NCBI GenBank assembly: GCA_003486795.1 | Contig: DNFX01000026.1 | Coordinates: 525-5,647 of the forward strand | Source: Actinomycetota bacterium | Lineage (GTDB): Bacteria > Actinomycetota > Humimicrobiia > Humimicrobiales > Humimicrobiaceae | DNA: 5,123 nt | Direction of reading: 5' to 3' | Part shown: in pieces, positions 1 through 5,123 of the stretch | Position numbering within the stretch: position 1 is the stretch's first letter | How the letters are laid out: each line of letters starts with the position of its first letter | Position numbers and translations under genes: made by a program | The notes under the pieces: model-generated | Told to the model about the DNA's origin: nothing | The model's input: the letters and a program-made list of their open reading frames with translations, nothing else | Database searches by the model: none

Positions 1-1316
1 TCTCTTTCACCCTGAAGAACATGAATATCCACACTTGTCTGATTATCAGCTGCCGTCGTAAATATTTCACTCTTTTTGGTCGGAATTGTAGTGTTTCTGT
101 CAATCAGTTTGGTCATTACTCCGCCAAGAGTTTCTATTCCGAGTGAAAGCGGTGTAACATCAAGAAGAACAACGTCTTTTACATCTCCCTTAAGTACACC
201 TGACTGGATAGCTGCACCGACTGCAACAACTTCATCCGGATTAACACTCTTGTTTGGTTCTTTTCCCGTTATTTTCTTAACAAGTTCCTGTATTACCGGC
301 ATTCTTGTTGCGCCACCCACAAGTATTACTTCATTTATTTCTGAAATTTTATATCCTGAATCTGCAAGAGCTTTCTCCATTGGTACCCTGCATCTTTCAG
401 TAAGATCAGCAGAAAGCTGTTCAAATTTTGATCTTGTAAGTTTCATTTCCAGATGTTTCGGCCCGTTAGCATCCGCGGTTATAAAAGGCAGACTTATGTT
501 TGTCTCCATAACACTTGAAAGCTCTATCTTTGCTTTTTCAGATGCTTCAATCAGTCTCTGAAGAGCCTGTCTGTCAAGTCTTAAATCAATTCCCTGCTCC
601 TTTTTGAATTCATCAGCAAGAAAATTCATTATTCTGTTATCATAATCATCTCCACCAAGATGCATATCCCCGTGACTTGCCTTTACTTCAAAAACACCTT
701 CACCAACCTCTAGTATTGAAACATCAAAAGTACCGCCGCCAAGGTCGAAAACAAGTATTTTTTCTTCTTTTTTCTTATCAAGACCATATGCAAGTGCTGC
801 TGCAGTAGGCTCATTGATAATCCTTAGCACATTCAGCCCTGCTATCTTGCCGGCATTCTTTGTTGCCTGTCTCTGGGCATCATTAAAATATGCAGGAACC
901 GTTATAACTGCATCGGTTACTTCAGTTCCAAGATAAGATTCTGCATCAGTTTTTAATTTCTGCAGAATCATCGAAGATATTTCTTCAGGCGTATATTCCC
1001 TGTCTGCAAGCTTGACTGTTGCCAGACCGTTTTTACCTCCTATTACAGAATAGGACACTATAGCCCTTTCGCTTACAACCTCATCATATTTCCTTCCGAT
1101 AAATCTCTTTATCGAGTAAATAGTGTTTTCAGGGTTAAGCGCTGCCTGTCTTTTTGCAAGCTGCCCTACAAGCCTTTCGCCTTTTTTTGTAAAAGCTACA
1201 ACTGAAGGAGTAGTCCTTCCGCCCTCGGTATTTGCAATTACAACAGGGTTACCGCCTTCCATAACTGCAATACATGAATTAGTTGTTCCCAAATCAATTC
1301 CAACTGCTTTTCCCAT
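1..1316 (-). CDS. dnaK: Molecular chaperone DnaK (Hsp70), N-terminal 438 residues, 3' end outside window
   Basis: DnaK is a cytosolic ATP-dependent Hsp70 chaperone working with DnaJ and GrpE. The reading frame is open from the ATG at 1316 to the window edge. Seen: phosphate-1 motif GIDLGTTNS (6-14); catalytic Lys equivalent K70 in [19 protein letters not shown] (168-178; E169); phosphate-2 motif FDLGGGTFD (190-198; T196 matches the autophosphorylated Thr of E. coli DnaK); adenosine motif [11 protein letters not shown] (330-340); interdomain linker [12 protein letters not shown] (378-389); then the start of the beta-sandwich substrate-binding domain, ending in HVLQGER. The ATPase domain is complete. 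By comparison with the usual 600-640 residues, the rest of the substrate domain and the lid are missing because of the window edge. Residues 76-110 keep the insertion that Firmicute and actinobacterial DnaK usually lack. The gene lies 106 bases behind hspR in the same direction; no convincing promoter was found in that gap, so cotranscription is inferred. Confidence 0.98.
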   Translation of the reverse strand, partial: MGKAVGIDLGTTNSCIAVMEGGNPVVIANTEGGRTTPSVVAFTKKGERLVGQLAKRQAALNPENTIYSIKRFIGRKYDEVVSERAIVSYSVIGGKNGLATVKLADREYTPEEISSMILQKLKTDAESYLGTEVTDAVITVPAYFNDAQRQATKNAGKIAGLNVLRIINEPTAAALAYGLDKKKEEKILVFDLGGGTFDVSILEVGEGVFEVKASHGDMHLGGDDYDNRIMNFLADEFKKEQGIDLRLDRQALQRLIEASEKAKIELSSVMETNISLPFITADANGPKHLEMKLTRSKFEQLSADLTERCRVPMEKALADSGYKISEINEVILVGGATRMPVIQELVKKITGKEPNKSVNPDEVVAVGAAIQSGVLKGDVKDVVLLDVTPLSLGIETLGGVMTKLIDRNTTIPTKKSEIFTTAADNQTSVDIHVLQGER

Positions 1317-1327
1317 AATTTAATCAA

Positions 1328-1334
1328 CCTTTCT
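1328..1334 (-). promoter_or_regulatory. Ribosome binding site of dnaK
   Basis: AGAAAGG lies 11 bases before the dnaK ATG. The bases that follow, TTGAT, can extend pairing with the 16S rRNA 3' end (complement AGGTGATC) if one base is bulged, which may explain the longish spacing. An in-frame TAA two codons before the ATG rules out any start further upstream. Confidence 0.6.
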
Positions 1335-1422
1335 TTTTTTAAAATACTGTCAATTCTTTCTAATTAATAATTATCAATTTAAGAAATTTAAAAAGTTATC
1401 CCGGACCTGAACAGATATAATA

Positions 1423-1761
1423 TTATTCTGTGGCCTGACTGCCATTTTCCTTCCTTGCCAGATAATTCTTATAGCAGAGGACTACATCCTCAGGACATCT
1501 GTCAAGTATAACTGCGTCCCTTCTCTTTATAAGTATGATAATGGATCTTAGATTCATCCCCTGCTCATACATAAGTTCACGGACATATTCAAGCCAGTTG
1601 ATATCTTCCTTGGAATAATATCTTTTTCTTCCCCTCCTGAGCGGACAAACCAGATTAAATTTTTCATAATAGTATAAAGTCCTGCTGTTTATTCCAAGAA
1701 ATTCAGCAACAAGCTCTATAGGATAACTTTTATCAACTTCATTAAACATATAGTCCGCCAC
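1423..1761 (-). CDS. hspR: MerR-family heat-shock repressor, HspR-like
   Basis: A 112-residue DNA-binding protein. Seen: an N-terminal winged helix-turn-helix, with YPIELVAEFLGINSRTLYYYEK (about 13-34) as the HTH, the basic wing RRGRKRYYS (42-50), then KEDINWLEYVRELMYEQGMNLRSI (51-74), the second MerR helix pair with the QGMN(L) turn typical of HspR. There is no long coiled coil or C-terminal effector domain, also as in HspR. Known: HspR represses dnaK operons and uses DnaK as corepressor. Its position directly upstream of dnaK supports the same role here. Unlike the actinobacterial order dnaK-grpE-dnaJ-hspR, the regulator comes first. The tail has DRCPEDVVLCYKNYL (88-102) with two cysteines. 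The frame opens at a GTG (1761) with little Shine-Dalgarno sequence; an ATG at codon 5 (1749) is an alternative start with a 4-residue shorter N-terminus. The HspR assignment rests on motif resemblance plus context; another MerR-type regulator remains possible. Confidence 0.85.
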   Translation of the reverse strand: MADYMFNEVDKSYPIELVAEFLGINSRTLYYYEKFNLVCPLRRGRKRYYSKEDINWLEYVRELMYEQGMNLRSIIILIKRRDAVILDRCPEDVVLCYKNYLARKENGSQATE

Positions 1762-1781
1762 ACTTTCTTAAATTAACATAA

Positions 1782-1810
1782 ATAATAATCAATAAAAAAA
1801 TATTTGTCAA
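1782..1810 (-). promoter_or_regulatory. Sigma70-type promoter of hspR(-dnaK)
   Basis: Reading on the minus strand, a perfect -35 TTGACA (1810-1805) is followed by a 17-base spacer and -10 TATTAT (1787-1782, five of six consensus bases). Transcription would begin near 1775, giving a very short leader of about 14 bases to the GTG or about 26 bases to the alternative ATG. This is the best promoter match in the window. Confidence 0.7.
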
Positions 1811-1881
1811 CAATTTACTCAATATTTTTTCTAATTTAAATAAAATTCATTTTACTTTTAAATGAAAAATATTTTTACATA

Positions 1882-1910
1882 TTGCAATTATATCAACAAA
1901 TGTATAGAAT
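1882..1910 (+). promoter_or_regulatory. Candidate ktrB promoter
   Basis: TTGCAA (1882-1887, four of six) and TAGAAT (1905-1910, five of six) are separated by 17 bases on the plus strand. Transcription from here would leave a leader of about 78 bases before the ktrB ATG. No better pair was seen closer to the gene. AT-rich background lowers confidence. Confidence 0.35.
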
Positions 1911-1914
1911 TCAA
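1887..1914 (-). promoter_or_regulatory. Possible second, upstream hspR promoter (extended -10)
   Basis: On the minus strand, TGA-TATAAT (1895-1887) is a perfect -10 with the TGn extension, preceded at 16 bases by TTGAAT (1914-1909, four of six). It would give a leader of roughly 120 bases to hspR. It overlaps the candidate ktrB promoter on the other strand. The surrounding sequence is extremely AT-rich, so chance matches are likely. Confidence 0.3.
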
Positions 1915-1994
1915 CATTTATATATTTAAATACTATATTTTTTATTTTTTTCTATTAAAATTAATTAGATAAATAAATATTTTGCGGTATTAAT

Positions 1995-3338
1995 ATGGAA
2001 GATTTATCATCGTATTTCCTAAAAAGCCAGAGAAAAATAGTAAACAAGGTTATTCTTGCATTCGCTATTGCAATCATAACAGGAGCTTTTCTTCTCATGC
2101 TCCCCCCAATGACAGTAAATGGGATTACCTTTATTGATGCTTTCTTCACATCAGCATCTGCAATTTGCGTAACCGGGCTTATTGTGCAGGATACCTCGAC
2201 ATTTTTCACTGTTTACGGAAAAGCCATTATTCTTATACTCATACAAATCGGTGGTCTTGGAGTAATGACCATTACTTCTATTTTTGCACTGATGCTTGGA
2301 AGAAAAATAAATATCGGTGACAGATTTTATCTGAATACCAGCTTCGGTTCAAACAAGATATTTTCACCATCAAGATTTTTTCTGATAATTGCTTCGACAA
2401 CTATAATAATAGAGCTTATAGGAACCGGCATTCTGACTATGCTTTTTCATTTTAAATATGCTTATCCATTAAAAAATGCTTTTATCCATGGTCTTTTCCA
2501 CTCGGTAAGTTCTTTTAATAACGCCGGATTTTCCCTTTATTCAAATAATTTAGCCAGTTTTACAGGAGATTTTGTCTTAAATATTACAGTAATGATACTG
2601 ATAATAACCGGTGGAATAGGCTTTTCAGTGCTTTCAGAGATACTTGCATTAAAAAAGACTAAAAAATTATCTCTTCATGCAAAAATAGTACTTTCTACAA
2701 CAGGGATACTTATATTTCTTGGAACTGCTGCATTTTTCTTGCTTGAGTTCAGGAATCCGGAAACTATCGGTACTCTTTCACCTGGCGTAAAAGTGCTTTC
2801 AAGTTTTTTCCAGTCAGTTACTCCGAGAACTGCCGGATTTAATACAGTAAATATTGCAGCAGTTAATGAAACAACACTACTAATGCTTGTTATTCTGATG
2901 TTTATAGGTGCATCTCCCGGAGGTACAGGAGGCGGAATAAAAACAACTACTTTTGCTTCCATAACGCTTTCCGGTGTTGCTGCAATAAAAGGAAGGACGA
3001 GTATAACCATACTCAAGAAAAGAATCCCCAGAGGTACTGTATACAGAGCACTTACCCTTACACTTACAGCCATTCTGATAATACTGGCAGCTTCAACAGC
3101 CATAATGATCATAGAGAAAGAAAGTTTTATAAAAGTGGTTTTTGAAACAACCAGTGCATTCGGTACAGTCGGTCTTTCAACGGGAATTACTCCTTTGCTT
3201 GCTACTCCGAGCAAAGTAATTCTTATATTGCTTATGTTTATAGGACGTGTAGGAATAAGCCTTCTGTCTCTGACCATTGCTTCGAGAGTCAGACCTGAAA
3301 AAATCGAAAGACCGGAAGAATCTATTTCAATTGGTTAA
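1995..3338 (+). CDS. ktrB: Potassium uptake channel subunit KtrB (TrkH/KtrB family)
   Basis: A 447-residue integral membrane protein for potassium uptake, in the superfamily of four M1-pore-M2 repeats. The four filter segments are visible: SAICVTGL (54-62), SSFNNAGFS (172-180), TPRTAGFNT (276-284) and AFGTVGLST (388-396), each with its filter glycine (G61, G178, G281, G393). The third repeat's M2 is interrupted by the Gly-rich gating loop GASPGGTGGGIKTTTF (305-320), in the GGIKTTT form typical of KtrB rather than TrkH. R418 in FIGRVG matches the conserved Arg of the fourth M2. The length of 447 fits KtrB (about 445-455) better than TrkH (about 480-490). KtrB transport is usually sodium-dependent and needs a KtrA ring. 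The next gene, 55 bases downstream, encodes that partner, so the two form an operon. The Shine-Dalgarno sequence is weak (GCGGT, 1984-1988). The start is supported by the short cytosolic N-terminus followed by helix 1 near residue 17. Annotation pipelines may name it TrkH. Confidence 0.93.
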   Translation: MEDLSSYFLKSQRKIVNKVILAFAIAIITGAFLLMLPPMTVNGITFIDAFFTSASAICVTGLIVQDTSTFFTVYGKAIILILIQIGGLGVMTITSIFALMLGRKINIGDRFYLNTSFGSNKIFSPSRFFLIIASTTIIIELIGTGILTMLFHFKYAYPLKNAFIHGLFHSVSSFNNAGFSLYSNNLASFTGDFVLNITVMILIITGGIGFSVLSEILALKKTKKLSLHAKIVLSTTGILIFLGTAAFFLLEFRNPETIGTLSPGVKVLSSFFQSVTPRTAGFNTVNIAAVNETTLLMLVILMFIGASPGGTGGGIKTTTFASITLSGVAAIKGRTSITILKKRIPRGTVYRALTLTLTAILIILAASTAIMIIEKESFIKVVFETTSAFGTVGLSTGITPLLATPSKVILILLMFIGRVGISLLSLTIASRVRPEKIERPEESISIG

Positions 3339-3343
3339 TAATA

Positions 3344-3360
3344 ATTTTATATATTAAAAT
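3344..3360 (+). repeat. Small AT-only inverted repeat between ktrB and ktrA
   Basis: ATTTTA (3344-3349) and TAAAAT (3355-3360) are perfect complements around a 5-base loop. The stem has no G-C pair and no U-tract follows, so it is not a credible terminator. At most it is an mRNA processing or stability element, and possibly chance. Confidence 0.25.
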
Positions 3361-3374
3361 ATTCTAAAGAAGAA

Positions 3375-3380
3375 GAGAGG
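3375..3380 (+). promoter_or_regulatory. Ribosome binding site of ktrA
   Basis: GAGAGG lies 13 bases before the ktrA ATG, longer than usual. An in-frame TAA at 3382-3384 excludes any start further upstream. The following TTAATTAAA resembles the dnaK leader (GGTTGATTAAA), consistent with bulged extra pairing to the 16S rRNA tail. Confidence 0.55.
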
Positions 3381-3393
3381 TTAATTAAAAATT

Positions 3394-4056
3394 ATGAAGA
3401 AGTCATTTTTAATAATAGGTCTGGGACGTTTTGGGATTAATGTCGCAAGGACACTTACAAAAGCAGGCCATTCCGTTCTGGGAGTAGACAACGATGAAGA
3501 CATAATACAGAAATTTTCATTTGAAATAGACAATGTCATGAAACTTGACGCGACAGATTCTGATGTGCTGGATACTCTCGGAATCCCTGAATTTGAAACA
3601 GTAGTAGTAAGTATCGGTGAGAAATATATACAGAATTCTATACTTGCAACTCTTTTAGTCAAGGAAAAAGGAGCAAAGCATATAATCGCAAAAGCAGGCA
3701 CAAAAGTTCAGGGAAAAGTTCTGGCAAAAGTAGGAGCCGATACAGTAGTATTTCCTGAAAAAGATATGGGTGAAAGAGTAGGCAAATCACTGAGTTCGAG
3801 CACCCTTATTGATTATATCGAATTAAACCCTGAGGTCTCAATAATTGAGCTGAAGGCTCCCCAGTTCATGCATGGAAAAAATCTTATAGAATTAAATCTG
3901 AGAAAAAAATATGCAGTTACAATTATAAGCATCAAAGACAAAGACGGTAATGTCAGAACTCCTCCTGATGTAAATTATAATTTTTCAGAATCTGATGTTC
4001 TTACACTTATTGGAGAAAATGAACAGCTTAAGAAACTTCATTTTATTGACTTCTAG
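3394..4056 (+). CDS. ktrA: Potassium uptake regulatory subunit KtrA (RCK_N + RCK_C)
   Basis: A 220-residue cytosolic protein forming the octameric gating ring under KtrB. Seen: an RCK_N Rossmann fold with GLGRFG (9-14) as the dinucleotide loop, an acidic residue ending beta-2 (VDNDE, D32) for ribose contact, LDATD (51-55), and IGEKYIQNSILATLLVKEKG (74-93). VGADTVVFPEKDMGERVGKSL (113-133) is the strongly conserved KtrA hinge. RCK_C follows from about 148 (VSIIELKAP) to the C-terminus. Known: ATP opens and ADP closes the KtrAB complex, and in Firmicutes c-di-AMP bound to RCK_C inhibits it; whether that holds here is inference. There is one RCK pair, so it is KtrA-like rather than the duplicated TrkA of enterobacteria (about 458 residues). 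It lies 55 bases after ktrB, in the order ktrB-ktrA, opposite to ktrA-ktrB of Bacillus subtilis. Its last 14 bases overlap the convergent hydrolase gene. Confidence 0.95.
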   Translation: MKKSFLIIGLGRFGINVARTLTKAGHSVLGVDNDEDIIQKFSFEIDNVMKLDATDSDVLDTLGIPEFETVVVSIGEKYIQNSILATLLVKEKGAKHIIAKAGTKVQGKVLAKVGADTVVFPEKDMGERVGKSLSSSTLIDYIELNPEVSIIELKAPQFMHGKNLIELNLRKKYAVTIISIKDKDGNVRTPPDVNYNFSESDVLTLIGENEQLKKLHFIDF

Positions 4057-4987
4057 AACTATTATTATCCAGAAAATCAAAAATAACTGAGTTTGTTTTT
4101 TTGTTCCTGAGAATACCTGATGTATGAAAATGATTTATCCATACTATTTCAGGATCACCAAGTTCTTTTTTAAGCTGCATTACAGTATTCCTGTTAAATA
4201 ATGGATCAAATCTTGAGCAGATCATAAGTGCTTCATCTTTACTGATTCTGTGAGCCCATGTCAGCGGATCACACAAAAACCACTTGGGTTTAAGATATCT
4301 GTCCAAAGCCGGATTCTGTAGTTCTTTTAAATCACAAAAGCTTTCCTGTTCTTTAATATTTAATTTTTTAAAATTATCAATAAATTCAGGAAAATTTCTG
4401 TAAAACCTCTCTGATTGTTCCTTTCCTATTTTCCTTTCCTTAAGGTATCGTCCTTTCAGTATGATTTTTGATGCAAGACTGTTCCAGTATATTTCATGCC
4501 AGTTTCCCCCACACTCAATAAGTACCGCTTTTCGGATTCTTTTTTCAAATGCTTTAATAAATACAGCACACATTCCGCCAAGACTCAAGCCGCATACAAA
4601 AAAATCATCAATTTTAAAATCTTTTTTAAGGATATCTATTGCTTTTCCGGTATCTGCAACTACCTGATGAAAAAAATCAATCATACCCTGATCATCATTA
4701 TCAAGTAAAATCTCACCGCTTTTTCTAGAAAAAGGCGTTCTTTCCAGATGAAAGGGGAGATGCATAAAAAAACAGCTGAACCCTTTTTCTGATGCCTGTT
4801 CTGCAAAAGAATAGTATGATCCAAGTCTTTTTTCCAGGCTTTTAAAACCATGCAGAAGAATAATACATTTTTTATTATTTTTTTCTTTATTATCGATATA
4901 TTCTCCGTAAACTCTGTCGTTTTCAGGAATCCCGGTCAAAAAAGGAGAGTCAAAACATACAGAGTGCTTTTTTACTTTATTGTTCAC
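4043..4987 (-). CDS. Alpha/beta-hydrolase fold protein, substrate unknown
   Basis: A protein of 314 residues from the GTG at 4987. Seen: beta-strand plus oxyanion motif CIILLHGFKS (41-50; H46-G47), nucleophile elbow CGLSLGG (132-138; S135), a likely acid in CSRFDPLF (257-264; D261) and a likely catalytic histidine in NHFHTSG (285-291; H288), so the serine-hydrolase triad appears intact. Residues 160-235 form an insert or cap rich in charged and aromatic residues. There is no signal peptide or membrane helix, so it is probably cytosolic. The RFDPLF...LGDPEI.W arrangement resembles ABHD18-like hydrolases, but I cannot assign a substrate. Start choice: GGGAG lies 5 bases before this GTG, whereas the longest frame's GTG (4999) lacks a good Shine-Dalgarno sequence and would itself contain this site. 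It is convergent with ktrA, sharing 14 bases, and is probably transcribed alone; the strand arrangement gives no functional link to potassium uptake. Confidence 0.88.
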   Translation of the reverse strand: MNNKVKKHSVCFDSPFLTGIPENDRVYGEYIDNKEKNNKKCIILLHGFKSLEKRLGSYYSFAEQASEKGFSCFFMHLPFHLERTPFSRKSGEILLDNDDQGMIDFFHQVVADTGKAIDILKKDFKIDDFFVCGLSLGGMCAVFIKAFEKRIRKAVLIECGGNWHEIYWNSLASKIILKGRYLKERKIGKEQSERFYRNFPEFIDNFKKLNIKEQESFCDLKELQNPALDRYLKPKWFLCDPLTWAHRISKDEALMICSRFDPLFNRNTVMQLKKELGDPEIVWINHFHTSGILRNKKTNSVIFDFLDNNSSRSQ

Positions 4988-4992
4988 TTTAT

Positions 4993-4997
4993 CTCCC
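4993..4997 (-). promoter_or_regulatory. Ribosome binding site deciding the hydrolase start
   Basis: GGGAG on the minus strand is followed by ATAAA and then GTG (4987-4985). This is the strongest Shine-Dalgarno match for the gene, and it favours the start four codons downstream of the longest open frame. An out-of-frame ATG at 5001 opens only a 5-codon frame ending in the TGA that overlaps the GTG. Confidence 0.6.
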
Positions 4998-5062
4998 ACA
5001 TCTTATTTTCTCTTTCGTGCAAAAAAATAATATAAATGATAACTTTGATTAAACTGCATTAT

Positions 5063-5092
5063 CTGAAAGTTTTGTTTATAAGTTTATATAAT
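5063..5092 (+). promoter_or_regulatory. Weak candidate promoter pointing out of the window
   Basis: CTGAAA (5063-5068, four of six) and a perfect TATAAT (5087-5092) are spaced by 18 bases on the plus strand. If real, it would drive a gene beyond the right edge, divergent from the hydrolase. The AT-rich setting makes a chance match likely. Confidence 0.22.
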
Positions 5093-5103
5093 AATTTGTT
5101 TAT
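5071..5103. repeat. 9-base direct repeat upstream of the hydrolase
   Basis: TTTGTTTAT occurs at 5071-5079 and 5095-5103, with a partial copy (GTTTATAT, 5082-5089) between. The copies straddle the TATAAT of the weak plus-strand promoter candidate. They could be operator-like sites or simply low-complexity AT sequence. Otherwise 5000-5123 holds no recognisable gene. Confidence 0.25.
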
Positions 5104-5123
5104 TTGGTTATTTTTTTTTATTA

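Larger units (their letters stand above)
1807..1919. repeat. Three copies of TCAACAWWT in the divergent spacer
   Basis: TCAACAATT (1807-1815), TCAACAAAT (1893-1901) and TCAACATTT (1911-1919) are all in the same orientation. The first overlaps the hspR -35 element. The second and third are 18 bases apart and flank the -10 of the candidate ktrB promoter; they extend into a 14-base imperfect direct repeat (1893-1906 and 1911-1924, 11 of 14 identical). C and G are rare here, so three shared words each with two C stand out, but the word was chosen after looking. Confidence 0.4.

Noticed and set aside
76..561. Plus-strand open frame of 161 codons
   Set aside because: It is antisense to dnaK, whose frame encodes unmistakable Hsp70 motifs over the same bases; the product is low in recognisable features.
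1348..1353. TTGACA on the minus strand between hspR and dnaK as a dnaK promoter
   Set aside because: The -10 position at 17 bases is AGGTTG, part of the ribosome binding site, with no room for transcription to start before the ATG.
1317..1422. CIRCE element (TTAGCACTC-N9-GAGTGCTAA) for HrcA control of dnaK
   Set aside because: No such inverted repeat is present between hspR and dnaK or in the upstream spacer.
1403..1422. CTGTTCAGGTCCGGGA segment after the hspR stop as a terminator hairpin
   Set aside because: Only 3-5 base palindromes (GGTCC, TCC/GGA) can form; the stem is too short although a T run follows.
2675..3277. Minus-strand open frame of 200 codons inside ktrB
   Set aside because: It lies opposite filter motifs and membrane helices of KtrB, and its hydrophobic composition is a mirror of the sense strand.
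4057..4110. T-rich run after ktrA as a rho-independent terminator
   Set aside because: The run lies inside the convergent hydrolase gene and no GC-containing stem precedes it.
1..5123. Mobile element, CRISPR array, tRNA or toxin-antitoxin module
   Set aside because: No terminal repeats, spaced repeats, cloverleaf sequence or small paired genes were seen; all sizeable frames are explained by housekeeping genes and one hydrolase.

Overview
The window looks like ordinary chromosomal DNA from an AT-rich bacterium. Three things point to Bacteria rather than Archaea: sigma70-type promoter elements (TTGACA-17-TATTAT upstream of hspR), Shine-Dalgarno-led starts, and bacterial-type stress and potassium genes. 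The visible DnaK carries the insertion of roughly 20 residues in the first quarter of the ATPase domain that Firmicutes and Actinobacteria usually lack. That argues for a Gram-negative or candidate-phylum lineage even though HspR is best known from Actinobacteria. I cannot name the organism further.

Layout: positions 1-1316 (minus) hold the N-terminal 438 residues of DnaK, cut by the window edge. Positions 1423-1761 (minus) encode a small MerR-family regulator of the HspR type, upstream of dnaK in the same direction, so hspR-dnaK is probably one transcription unit. A 233-base spacer of about 12% GC (1762-1994) separates this unit from a divergent plus-strand pair: ktrB (1995-3338), the potassium-translocating membrane subunit, and ktrA (3394-4056), its NAD/ATP-binding RCK gating subunit. 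Positions 4043-4987 (minus) encode an alpha/beta hydrolase that converges on ktrA, and the two coding regions overlap tail to tail by 14 bases. The last 136 bases are an AT-rich upstream region with weak promoter-like signals.

How the genes work together: HspR is expected to repress its own promoter and hence dnaK, and to be relieved during protein-folding stress. KtrB and KtrA form a complete potassium-uptake system used in osmotic adaptation. Both units therefore concern stress physiology, and their promoters lie back to back in one spacer. That spacer is the least explained part of the window: it holds overlapping opposed promoter candidates, three copies of a TCAACAWWT word and a half-site resembling the actinobacterial HAIR operator. 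The hydrolase has a complete predicted catalytic triad but no identifiable substrate. I see no mobile element, RNA gene, CRISPR array or clear rho-independent terminator, and no evidence of an undescribed multi-gene system.
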